A stretch of DNA of 64,000 bases from Actinacidiphila paucisporea (GTDB taxonomy: Bacteria; Actinomycetota; Actinomycetes; Streptomycetales; Streptomycetaceae): positions 105,926 through 169,925 of the forward strand of contig NZ_FRBI01000003.1 in the NCBI RefSeq assembly GCF_900142575.1, written 5' to 3'. The number at the start of each line of letters is the position of its first letter. Within the stretch, counting starts at the first letter, position 1. Below are positions 51,699 through 59,724 of the stretch, piece after piece. The notes below the pieces were generated by a model. The model did no database searches. It was not told the DNA's origin and saw only the letters and a list, made by a program, of their open reading frames with translations. The position numbers and the translations under genes are program-made.

Positions 51699-53474
51699 TC
51701 AGGCCAGGCGGACCGTGGCCTCGGGGCGGACGCCGATCGCCGACAGCCACGCCCGCAAGGGCGCCGCGTCCCCGTTCTCGACGAGTCGGAGGACGGGCCA
51801 GCAGAGGTCACTTCGGCGGGCGCCGTCCACGACGAGGGCGGGGCCGTCGAGCCAGTCGAGCCCGGCCCCGGCGCCGGCCGTGTCGACGGCCGCACAGCAG
51901 ACCATCGCGGTGACGTGGTCGGCGAGCAGCTCGCGTCCCGTCCGGGGCGGAAGGAGTTGATACACCGGCGTCGGGATGTCCGCGGCCGACCCGCCGCCAG
52001 GGGCGGGCTCGACCCAGGCTCCCGGGCCGGAGGGCGGCGCCTCGTCCTGCGCGACCAGCGTCCCGATCCGCGCCGCCAACTCCTCGCTTCCGCCGGCCGC
52101 GAGCCGGTCGATCACCCGGGCCAGCGTGGCCCGCCCCGGTTCGTCCCGCAGCGCCGGGACCCCGCCTCGGTCGACCGCCGTGCGGCGGACCGTGCGCCCG
52201 CCGAGCACCAGCCCGCGCCCCCGCGAGCCCAGCGCCGGCGCGGCCTCGGCGTCGGGCAGGTCGGACAGGTCGGGCAGCGACGGCCCACCGTCGTCCGCCA
52301 CCGCGGCGGCCCGGGCGCGGGCCCCAGGCCGCACCTCGTCCAGCACCCGTATCAGCCGGGCGGCCTCGGCCCGCCAGATCCGGTCCACGACTTCCTCGGG
52401 ATAGCGCGCCCAACTGACCGGCGCCCAGTCGGGACCCGTCCTGCGCGGGCCGCCGTGGAAGAGGCGGGCCGCGAGCAGCGACACGGCCTCGTCGACGACA
52501 CCCGGCTCTTCGAGCAGGTCACAGGCCGGCCGCTCGCCGAGCCTGGTCTCGAAGCCGTCGGCGAGCCGGTCGCGGCGCGACAGCTCGGTCAGTGCGGCGA
52601 CCACGCCGGCGTCCAGCCGGGACGGCCAGCGGCCCATCCGCCAGGCGGGCAGCGCGACGCGGGTCAGCAGCCGGTCCCACCCCGCGTAGGCGAGGCCGAC
52701 CTGCTCCTGGGCGACGATCCGCAGTCCGTAGTCGACGGCCTGCGCCCGCTCGGACGCGGACGCGGCCACGCCCCGCTCCATCTCGGCGACATGCGCGCTG
52801 CATCCGCGCAGCAGCAGCCGAGCGGCCCACCCGAGGGTGCCGTACGCCGGCCGCAGCAGCACCGAGTGCTGCTGCCTGCCGTGGGTGGCCACGCCGACCG
52901 CGGCGTCCAGCCCGCGGACGAAACGCCGGGCCGCGTATATCTCCGGGTCGGCGGCGGCGCCCGTGCCGGCGACCACCGGGGCCAGCAGGGCGCGCAGCTC
53001 GGCGACCCGCATCCACCACAGGAAGGGCGAGCCGATCACCAGCACGGGCGCGGGCCTGCGCTCCGTGTCACCGGGGGCGGGCCTGCGGTCCTCCAGCCAG
53101 CTGTCGCAGTCGGGCGTCAGCTCTATCCCGGACGGGGGTGGGACCTGCAACTTCTCGGCCAGCTCCTGCACCATCCGATGCAGGTCGGGGGCCGCGCGCT
53201 CCGAGACCGGCACCGCGGGGCTGACCGCCGGCCGCGCCCGTGCGATCACCGCGGCGACCGCGGCCGCGACGGCGAGCACCACGAGCGCGACGCCCGTCAG
53301 CCCCCACCGCACGCCGTCCCACGCGCCGCCGCCGATCCGCCCGGTCGTCCCGGCCACCTGCAGCACGACCGCAAACGCCGCCGGCACCAGCACCACCCCG
53401 AGCGCGGCACCGCGAATCCGCAGCACCGCCAGCGCGCGGGTCCGCGCCACTGCCTCGCCTGCTTCTCCAGCCAT
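51699..53474 (-). CDS. Large membrane-anchored hypothetical protein, possibly M48-derived
   Basis: This 591-aa protein starts at ATG 53474, with GGTGAG nine bases upstream; a GTG at 53486 is an alternative. Two transmembrane helices (about 20-40 and 50-75) precede a cytoplasmic or wall-side region. A segment VLVIGSPFLWWMRVAELRALLAPVVAG resembles the region of M48 peptidases that normally carries HExxH, but no HExxH is present. The rest has no motif that I recognise; two CC-type cysteines occur near the C-terminus (MVCCAAVD). It sits between the dimethylformamidase-like gene and purD. The function is unknown. Confidence 0.75.
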   Translation of the reverse strand: MAGEAGEAVARTRALAVLRIRGAALGVVLVPAAFAVVLQVAGTTGRIGGGAWDGVRWGLTGVALVVLAVAAAVAAVIARARPAVSPAVPVSERAAPDLHRMVQELAEKLQVPPPSGIELTPDCDSWLEDRRPAPGDTERRPAPVLVIGSPFLWWMRVAELRALLAPVVAGTGAAADPEIYAARRFVRGLDAAVGVATHGRQQHSVLLRPAYGTLGWAARLLLRGCSAHVAEMERGVAASASERAQAVDYGLRIVAQEQVGLAYAGWDRLLTRVALPAWRMGRWPSRLDAGVVAALTELSRRDRLADGFETRLGERPACDLLEEPGVVDEAVSLLAARLFHGGPRRTGPDWAPVSWARYPEEVVDRIWRAEAARLIRVLDEVRPGARARAAAVADDGGPSLPDLSDLPDAEAAPALGSRGRGLVLGGRTVRRTAVDRGGVPALRDEPGRATLARVIDRLAAGGSEELAARIGTLVAQDEAPPSGPGAWVEPAPGGGSAADIPTPVYQLLPPRTGRELLADHVTAMVCCAAVDTAGAGAGLDWLDGPALVVDGARRSDLCWPVLRLVENGDAAPLRAWLSAIGVRPEATVRLA

Positions 53475-53820
53475 CGGGCGGCTCACCCCCCTGCGCTGTG
53501 GCGACCGCCCCGATGACGGCCTCCCCCCACTGTCGCACCGCCCACCGACATCGCAATGGCCGTACGGCTGTTTGCCGCAATGTCCCGCAGTGCGCCTGCG
53601 CGGCACCCTAGTTCGCCCCCTGCGAACCAGTCATCCATACGGCCGAGCCATCACTCCTTGGAGTGGCTTCCCCCTGAACTTCCCCACGGCGTGGGCGGGA
53701 GCCCTCCCCAAGCCCTCCCCACAGGAGGGCGCCCCCCGGCGAAGGGTCCGGGCACGAATTCCCGCCACCGACGGGCACACGCGGAAGAAGACGCCAAGCG
53801 CCGCACATCGCCCCAGCGCA

Positions 53821-53850
53821 GGTTCCGGGCACGAAGAGATGCCCGGAACC
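53821..53850 (-). terminator. Terminator after purD
   Basis: GGTTCCGGGC (53821-53830) pairs perfectly with GCCCGGAACC (53841-53850) around a 10-nt loop, 25 nt past the purD stop. The 270-bp stretch 53605-53874 otherwise holds only short C/G-rich repeats, including a second CCGGGCACGAA at about 53745. Confidence 0.65.
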
Positions 53851-53874
53851 AACAAGCACACCCGCGAAAAAGCG

Positions 53875-55137
53875 CTACGCGCCGGCCACCGCCGCAGCGA
53901 TGTCGCCGCGGTGGTGGCTGCCGTCGAGCCCGACGCAGTCGACCGCCCGGTAGGCCCGCTCGCGGGCGACCGCGAGGTCCGCCCCGGTGGCGGTCACGGA
54001 AAGGACGCGGCCGCCCGCGCTGACGACCCGCCCGTCGTCCGAAAGCCGCGTACCGGCGTGCAGGACGTACGCGTGGTCGCCCTGCTCGGCGATGACGTCG
54101 AGCCCGGTGACGGGGTCGCCGGTCCGCGGCGTGTCGGGGTAGTTGTAGGAGGCGATGACCACCGTGACCGCGGCGCCCTCGCTCCACCGCAGCGCGGGAT
54201 AGCCGGCGAGCTGCCCGGTGGCGGCGGCCCGCAGCAGGCCCGCGAGCGGCGTCCTGAGCCGGGCCAGGACGACCTGCGTCTCGGGGTCGCCGAAGCGCGC
54301 GTTGAATTCGATGACCCGCACCCCGCGCGAGGTGATCGCGAGCCCGGCGTAGAGCAGGCCCGCGAAGGGCGTTCCGCGGCGCCGCAGTTCGTCGACGGTC
54401 GGCTGGAGCACGGTCCGCTCGACCTCGTCGACGAGCTTCGGGTCGGCCCACGGCAGCGGCGAGTACGCGCCCATGCCGCCGGTGTTGGGCCCCTCGTCGC
54501 CGTCGAGCGCGCGCTTGAAGTCCTGCGCGGGCTGCAGCGGTACGACGGTCTGGCCGTCGGTGACGGCGAAGAGGGACACCTCGGGGCCGTCGAGATACTC
54601 CTCGATGACGACCCTGCCGGGCGCGGCGACGCAGGCGAGCGCGTGCGCCCGCGCGGCGCCGATGTCGCCGGTGACGACGACGCCCTTGCCCGCCGCGAGC
54701 CCGTCGTCCTTGACGACGTAGGGCGCGCCGAAGGCGTCCAGGGCCCGCTCGATCTCCTCGGCATTGGTGCAGACGTAGGAGCGGGCGGTCGGTACGCCGG
54801 CCGCGGCCATGACGTCCTTGGCGAAGGCCTTGGAGCCTTCGAGCGCGGCCGCTTCCTTGCTGGGCCCGAAGCAGTCGATGCCGCGCGCGCGTACGGCGTC
54901 GGCGACTCCGGCGACCAGCGGCGCCTCGGGGCCGACGATGACGAAGTCCGCCCCGAGGGAGGCGGCGAGGCCGGCGACCGCGGCGCCGTCGAGGGCGTCG
55001 ACCGGGTGCAGCTCGGCCACCTCGGCGATGCCGGCGTTGCCGGGAGCGCAATGCAGTGACGTCACGTCGGGGTCGAGGGACAGGGAACGGCACAGGGCGT
55101 GCTCGCGGGCGCCGCCGCCGATGACAAGGACCTTCAC
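53875..55137 (-). CDS. purD: Phosphoribosylamine-glycine ligase
   Basis: This 420-aa ATP-grasp enzyme starts at GTG 55137 (VKVLVIGGGAREHAL). It joins phosphoribosylamine and glycine to make GAR, step two of the pathway. Motifs: GGGAREHAL at the N-terminus, GPEAPLVAGVAD, VKDDGLAAGKGV in the ATP-grasp domain, EEYLDGPEVSLFA, NTGGMGAYSPLP and FNARFGDPETQVVL. TACCCT ends seven bases before the GTG and no Shine-Dalgarno is present, the same leaderless arrangement as purF. It appears monocistronic. Confidence 0.97.
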   Translation of the reverse strand: MKVLVIGGGAREHALCRSLSLDPDVTSLHCAPGNAGIAEVAELHPVDALDGAAVAGLAASLGADFVIVGPEAPLVAGVADAVRARGIDCFGPSKEAAALEGSKAFAKDVMAAAGVPTARSYVCTNAEEIERALDAFGAPYVVKDDGLAAGKGVVVTGDIGAARAHALACVAAPGRVVIEEYLDGPEVSLFAVTDGQTVVPLQPAQDFKRALDGDEGPNTGGMGAYSPLPWADPKLVDEVERTVLQPTVDELRRRGTPFAGLLYAGLAITSRGVRVIEFNARFGDPETQVVLARLRTPLAGLLRAAATGQLAGYPALRWSEGAAVTVVIASYNYPDTPRTGDPVTGLDVIAEQGDHAYVLHAGTRLSDDGRVVSAGGRVLSVTATGADLAVARERAYRAVDCVGLDGSHHRGDIAAAVAGA

Positions 55138-55144
55138 GCGCACC

Positions 55145-55150
55145 AGGGTA
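55145..55150 (-). promoter_or_regulatory. -10 hexamer with leaderless geometry at purD
   Basis: TACCCT (55150-55145, minus strand) is followed by 7 nt and the GTG at 55137. No -35 consensus is recognisable upstream. Confidence 0.5.
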
Positions 55151-55344
55151 GTGGCCCGTACGACCACCGGCCGCCCTCACTCTTTCGGGTGACCGTATTC
55201 CGCGGTCTCTACCTGATCACGCAGCCCGTACGGGCGGATGTCCCGCCTTGCCCACCCCACGCTCAGCCGTTCGGCGCTAAGAAGAGACCTTCGTCACGGC
55301 CGGGAAAGGCCGGGGGGCGCCGGAAGCCATCGAGGGAGCGTGCA

Positions 55345-56103
55345 GTGAGCCAGCCGGACATGTTTCCCGAGGAAGCCCCTCGGGAGGAACCTGAGCGGCG
55401 GGCGCTGCACCACCAGCACGAGGACCTGCGGGCGCTGCCCTTCCCGCTGGGCGACTGGGGCGAACCCGCGGAGCGGCTGGAGGAGCTGTACCGCTGGGCG
55501 GAGGCCGGCGCGCTGCGTACGGCGGACTGGTATCTGCGTGACCGGGTGTGGAAGCGCCGCGGGGCACGGGGGCTGCGCTGCTGTGCGGCGGTGTTCGCCG
55601 CGGCGGGCGCGGCGCTGCCGCTGGTCGAGCTGACCGGCACGGGCGGTTCCACGGCGGCGTGGGGCTACCTGGCGCTGCTGCTGGCGACGGTGTGCGTGGC
55701 AATGGACCGCGTCATGGGCCTCACCGCGGGCTGGATGCGGGACGTCGGTACGGCGCAGGGCGTGGAGCGCCGCCTTGAGCAATTGCGTTTCGACTGGGCG
55801 TCGGAAAGCGTCCGGGAGGTCCTCGGCCCGACGGAGGGGACCGCCGCGGAGGCCGCGGAGCGCTGCCTGGCGATCCTGCGCCGCTTCTGCGATGACGTCG
55901 CCGACCTGGTGCGGATGGAAACCGCGGACTGGATGCTGGATTTCGGGTCCCGCACGGCCGCGGGCACCCCGCTGCGCACCCAGTCCCCTCCGTGGTCCCC
56001 GACCCGCCCCGACGCTCTTGGCTCGCCGCGCCTCCCCCACCCCGGCACCCGCCCGAACATGCCCCGCCAGCGCCCGCCGGAGAATCCGCGGCAAGGGGGG
56101 TGA
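55345..56103 (+). CDS. SLATT-like two-transmembrane protein
   Basis: This 252-aa protein starts at GTG 55345 with GAGGGAG upstream. A charged N-terminal helix region (LEELYRWAEAGALRTADWYL and RDRVWKRRGARG) precedes two transmembrane helices separated by a short loop (about 78-98 and 105-125), then a helical cytoplasmic region (GVERRLEQLRFDW) and a Pro-rich tail. This fits the SLATT family, whose members elsewhere act as membrane effectors in nucleotide-triggered defence. Here no cyclase or SLOG gene is adjacent, and the gene lies beside purD as in other streptomycetes (from memory), so a housekeeping role is as likely. Confidence 0.78.
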   Translation: MSQPDMFPEEAPREEPERRALHHQHEDLRALPFPLGDWGEPAERLEELYRWAEAGALRTADWYLRDRVWKRRGARGLRCCAAVFAAAGAALPLVELTGTGGSTAAWGYLALLLATVCVAMDRVMGLTAGWMRDVGTAQGVERRLEQLRFDWASESVREVLGPTEGTAAEAAERCLAILRRFCDDVADLVRMETADWMLDFGSRTAAGTPLRTQSPPWSPTRPDALGSPRLPHPGTRPNMPRQRPPENPRQGG

Positions 56104-56154
56104 GGGGCCGGCGGGCCGGCCGGGTCTGAGGAGGGAGCCCGGCCGGCCCCGCTG

Positions 56155-56808
56155 TCAGCTGAAGACGATCATCGACCCCTGGCCCAGCGACCGGGTCGCG
56201 GCCGCGTGCAGGCCAAGCCAGACGTGGTGTTCGCGGGCGAAGGGGCCCTCCAGGCCGGTGGGCGGGTGGAGTGCGGGCTCTTCGAGGGTGGTGTGGCGGT
56301 CGGGCGGCGCCGGCGGCAGGGGCGGGTTGGCGGGGTCGATGCCGATCACCGGGGCGACGAATTCCAGCTCGCGCAGCAGTCCGTGGCTGGAGCCGAGCGG
56401 TCCGCCGCCTTCGAGCAGTTCGTCGTTGACGACGGGTTCGGGGAAGTCCAGCGGCACATATGCGCCGGCGTGGTCGTAGTGCCACACCAGGTGCGAGCGC
56501 TGCGCGGTGGTCTCGAACATCTCCAGCAGTTGCTCGTAGTCGCCGCCGAGCGCGTCGACCGGCGAGACCTCCAGGCCCTGGAGGCTCAGCAGATAGGCGC
56601 GGCGCAGGAAGTGCAGGGCGTCGTAGTCGAAGCAGGCGACGGGTCCGACGTCGCCCGACAGGCCGGGCATGTACGCGTGGATCGGTACGGGCGGCTGCCC
56701 GGCGTCGCCCAGGGCCTTGTCATAGCGGGCGAGTTCCTCGGAGAAGGGGTTTTCCGGGCTGTGGCAGAGCACGTCCACCAGCGGCACCAGCCACAGGTCG
56801 CAGGCCAC
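56155..56808 (-). CDS. Conserved hypothetical protein
   Basis: This 217-aa protein is placed at GTG 56808, with GGAG five bases upstream; a GTG at 56814 is an alternative. It is a soluble protein without signal or membrane segments: ACDLWLVPLVDVLCHSPENPF at the start, then FDYDALHFLRRAYLLSLQGLEVSPVDAL and FETTAQRSHLVWHYDHAGAYVPLDFP. I do not recognise a family. It lies 53 nt downstream of the GntR regulator in the same orientation and is probably co-transcribed with it. Confidence 0.7.
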   Translation of the reverse strand: MACDLWLVPLVDVLCHSPENPFSEELARYDKALGDAGQPPVPIHAYMPGLSGDVGPVACFDYDALHFLRRAYLLSLQGLEVSPVDALGGDYEQLLEMFETTAQRSHLVWHYDHAGAYVPLDFPEPVVNDELLEGGGPLGSSHGLLRELEFVAPVIGIDPANPPLPPAPPDRHTTLEEPALHPPTGLEGPFAREHHVWLGLHAAATRSLGQGSMIVFS

Positions 56809-56861
56809 GAACACTCCATCCGGTCGGGGGCGTCCAGGGTAGATCGGGTGCGCCGGTCCCG

Positions 56862-57554
56862 TCAGGAGCGTGCGGGAGCCAGCTTTTCGATCAAAGCGCG
56901 GGTATGTACGTCGGCTTCGATGGTGAGGGCGTACGCGGCCGCCGTGTCGCGGGCGGCGACCGCGTCGACGAGGGCGACGTGGCCGGCCCAGCAGACGCCC
57001 GCGGGGTCGCGCAGGGCGCGCAGGTGCGGCACCGCGTAGAGCCAGGTCTGGGTGCGGATACGGTCGAGGAACTCGCAGATGTGCGGGTTGCCGCCGATGG
57101 CGGTCAGCTCGCGCCAGAAGCGCAGGTCGCAGCCGACCAGGACGTCGAGGCTGCCGGCGTGCGCGGCGCCTGCGGCGGCCTCGGCGCGGCGGCGTACGGA
57201 GGCCACGGCGTCGGCGGGCAGGTCGCCCATGCCGCGCTCGCCCATCAGCCGGAAGGCCGCCTCGACGATGAAGAGCCGCGCCTCGCTGAGCGCGCGGAAG
57301 TCGGCCGCGGTCAGCTGCCGCACCTGGAAGCCGCGGTGCTGTTCGACGTCGAGCAGGCCCTGGGCGGCCAGGTCGACCAGGGCCTCGCGGACCGGGGTGG
57401 CCGAGACGCCGTACAGCTCGGCGATCTCCTTGACGGTGAAGTGCCGCCCGGCCTGGAGCCTGCCGGTCAGGACCTCGTCGCGCAGGGCGTCGGCGATCTG
57501 CTGGCGCAGGCTGCTGCGCCGCACCGGCATGGCAGGACCGCCCGCCTCCGGCAT
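56862..57554 (-). CDS. GntR-family (FadR/VanR-type) transcriptional regulator
   Basis: This 230-aa protein starts at ATG 57554 with GGGAG six bases upstream. The winged helix-turn-helix (LRQQIADALRDEVLTGRL, then FTVKEIAELYGVSATPVREAL and HRGFQVRQL) is followed by an all-helical FCD domain (LSEARLFIVEAAFRLM through DAVAARDTAAAYALTIEADVHTRALI). Asp, Arg and His residues are placed as in metal/organic-acid-binding FadR-type sensors. The operon partner downstream is a hypothetical protein, so the effector is unknown. Confidence 0.92.
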   Translation of the reverse strand: MPEAGGPAMPVRRSSLRQQIADALRDEVLTGRLQAGRHFTVKEIAELYGVSATPVREALVDLAAQGLLDVEQHRGFQVRQLTAADFRALSEARLFIVEAAFRLMGERGMGDLPADAVASVRRRAEAAAGAAHAGSLDVLVGCDLRFWRELTAIGGNPHICEFLDRIRTQTWLYAVPHLRALRDPAGVCWAGHVALVDAVAARDTAAAYALTIEADVHTRALIEKLAPARS

Positions 57555-57694
57555 GCCGTCTCCCTGTCGTGTCGCGTCCGCGGGTGGCTTCCCGCCGCGC
57601 ACCCGCCGCACACGATACGGCCCGGGATCGGCCCGCGGCGGGCGCTCGCGACCGTGGTGGTCGTAGGGCCGGGCCGGCTCTCCCCGGCGCGGAC

Positions 57695-57738
57695 GGCACG
57701 CGGACGGCACGCGGAGGGCACGCGGAGGGCACGCGGAC
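57695..57738. repeat. 11-bp tandem repeat upstream of the kinase gene
   Basis: Four consecutive copies of GGCACGCGGAS, with a partial copy on the left, lie in the 308-bp gap between the divergent GntR and kinase genes. They may be slippage repeats or an iterated binding site. No other feature is clear in the gap. Confidence 0.7.
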
Positions 57739-57862
57739 GGTGCGTAACGGTGCTGTCCGGCCCGGGAACCACGGGGTAGCCAGCGGGTAACCACCGGCGG
57801 GTATGCGCATATTCTTCGCTCTGGGGTTCGGGAGCCGGGTACAGCGGCGGGGGGAGACAGGC

Positions 57863-59653
57863 ATGGAGCAGCTCAGAACGGACGATCCGCAGCGGATCGG
57901 CGCCTACCGGCTGCTCGGCAGGCTGGGCACCGGCGGAATGGGCCGGGTCTTCCTGGCCCGCTCGGACCGCGGCCGCACGGTCGCGGTGAAGCTGGTACGC
58001 GCCGAGCTAGCCGCGCAGGAGGAATTCCGCACCCGTTTCCGCCGCGAGGTGCGGGCGGCCCGGCGGGTCGGCGGCGCCTGGACGGCGCCGGTGCTAGACG
58101 CCGACACCGAGGCGGAGATCCCGTGGGTGGCCACCGGCTATGTCGCCGGCCCCTCCCTCCAGCAGGTCGTCAAGGACTACGGGCCGCTGCCCGAGCGCTC
58201 GGTGACGGTGTTGGCCGCCGGGCTCGCGCACGCGCTGGCGGACATCCACGCCGCGGGTCTGGTGCACCGGGATCTCAAACCGTCGAATGTGATGATCACG
58301 ATCGACGGGCCCCGGGTGATCGACTTCGGTATCGCCCGCGCCCTGGAGACCGTCGCGGACGGTTCTGCGACGCTCACCCACACGGGGGCGATGGTCGGCT
58401 CGCCGGCTTTCATGTCGCCCGAGCAGGTGCGCGGCGACCGGGTGACCCCGGCCTGCGACGTCTTCTGCCTCGGCTCGATCCTCGCCTACGCCGCCACCGG
58501 ACTGGCGCCCTTCGGCGCGGCCGGCAGCGGCGTGCACGCCCAGATGTTCCGCATAGTGCAGGAGCCGCCGGACTTGGACGCGGTCCCCGAGGGTTTGCGC
58601 GACCTGGTGGCGGCCTGCCTGGTCAAGGACCCTGAGCTGCGCCCCTCGCTGACCGAGGTGCTGGGCCTCATCAAGGACTCGGCGGACGAGCCGCCGCAGG
58701 ACACCCCCGCGGGCCGCGTCGAGCCGTGGCTGCCCGGAGCGATCGTCGCCCAGCTGGGGCGGCACGCGGTGCAGCTGCTCGAACTGGAGGCGGAGGCCGA
58801 GGTCGAGGCCGAGACGGAGGTCAGGACCGACGTCGCCGTCGGCTCCGCGGCCAGGGCCGGCGGCGGGCCGGGCGCCGTCGCGCAGGCGGGGCTGCCGGGC
58901 GCGGCCGGGCCGACCGTGGTGTCGGAGTCGGGTCCGGGCGCAGGGACGGGCGCCGCCGGTCCATCCGCCGCCCCAGGACCCGCCGGGCCGCCGGAGGCGC
59001 CCGCTCGCCGGCGTGGCAGGCGCGGCGTGCTCGTCGCCGTGATGACCCTGCTCGCGGTGGTCGCCGGCGCCGCCACCGCCTATGTCCTCGTCCACGAGAC
59101 CGCCGGCGGCGGCCAGGCCAACGAGACGCCGCCCGCCCGCACGCCCTCCGCCACCGGCACGACCCCTTCGCCGTCCACCACGCCGTCGCCGTCTGCCACG
59201 TCGGCCGAACCGACCCCGTCGGCCACCACGGCGGCCCCCACGCCGTCGAAGACCGCCACGCCGTCCGAGTCCGCGAGCACGACCCCGCCCGCGCCGGTGG
59301 TGGCCGTGGCCCCGCCGAACGGTGTGGTGGGCGTCTGGGAGTCGATGACCGACATACCGCCGGGGATCCACGACGTCCGCACCCTGACCGTGCACGAGAA
59401 CGGCTCGGTGGAACTGCGCGGCTCCCGCACCGACGGCACGGCTCAGATCTACTCCTGCTCGTGGTCGATGTCGGTCACGAAGACCGGGCCGCCGGCCGAG
59501 CTGAGCCCGTCGGTGGTGGTCAGCGGCAAGCCCGCCGCCTCGTGCCAGCCTGGCACCACGACGACCACGCTGACCCTGCTCGACGACCTGCACCTGCGAC
59601 GCGACGGGGTCGCAGGCGAGAAGACGCCGCTGACGTACGAGAAGGTCGGCTGA
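57863..59653 (+). CDS. Transmembrane Ser/Thr protein kinase (PknB-type)
   Basis: This 596-aa protein starts at ATG 57863 with GGGGAGA upstream; the reading frame extends upstream without a ribosome site. Hanks kinase motifs are complete: the G-loop LGTGGMGRVF, AVK (Lys about 43), HRDLKPSN (Asp about 137), DFG (about 154) and the SPEQ activation-loop end. A Glu-rich, then Ala/Pro/Gly-rich juxtamembrane region leads to one transmembrane helix (about 389-411). A Thr/Ser/Pro-rich stalk and a small extracellular domain with two cysteines (YSCSWSMS, SCQPGT) follow, in place of PASTA repeats. It probably senses an extracellular cue by that novel-looking domain. A 19-bp terminator follows. Confidence 0.93.
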   Translation: MEQLRTDDPQRIGAYRLLGRLGTGGMGRVFLARSDRGRTVAVKLVRAELAAQEEFRTRFRREVRAARRVGGAWTAPVLDADTEAEIPWVATGYVAGPSLQQVVKDYGPLPERSVTVLAAGLAHALADIHAAGLVHRDLKPSNVMITIDGPRVIDFGIARALETVADGSATLTHTGAMVGSPAFMSPEQVRGDRVTPACDVFCLGSILAYAATGLAPFGAAGSGVHAQMFRIVQEPPDLDAVPEGLRDLVAACLVKDPELRPSLTEVLGLIKDSADEPPQDTPAGRVEPWLPGAIVAQLGRHAVQLLELEAEAEVEAETEVRTDVAVGSAARAGGGPGAVAQAGLPGAAGPTVVSESGPGAGTGAAGPSAAPGPAGPPEAPARRRGRRGVLVAVMTLLAVVAGAATAYVLVHETAGGGQANETPPARTPSATGTTPSPSTTPSPSATSAEPTPSATTAAPTPSKTATPSESASTTPPAPVVAVAPPNGVVGVWESMTDIPPGIHDVRTLTVHENGSVELRGSRTDGTAQIYSCSWSMSVTKTGPPAELSPSVVVSGKPAASCQPGTTTTTLTLLDDLHLRRDGVAGEKTPLTYEKVG

Positions 59654-59657
59654 GTGC

Positions 59658-59707
59658 GGCGCCGCCCATTGCCACGGCATACGCAGTGCGTGGCAATGGG
59701 CGGCGCC
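59658..59707. terminator. Long bidirectional terminator between kinase and purA
   Basis: A perfect 19-bp stem (59658-59676 with 59689-59707) surrounds a 12-nt loop, starting 4 nt after the kinase stop and ending 17 nt before the purA stop. It serves both convergent genes. Confidence 0.88.
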
Positions 59708-59724
59708 GGATCAGTGGCGAAGGG

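Noticed and set aside
53608..53861. Minus-strand small open frame of 76-83 codons between purD and the membrane protein gene
   Set aside because: No ribosome site, overlaps the purD terminator stem, and the sequence consists of short intergenic repeats.
55345..56103. CBASS or similar nucleotide-signalling operon around the SLATT-like gene
   Set aside because: Neighbours are purD and a hypothetical/GntR pair; no CD-NTase, SLOG or Cap gene is visible.
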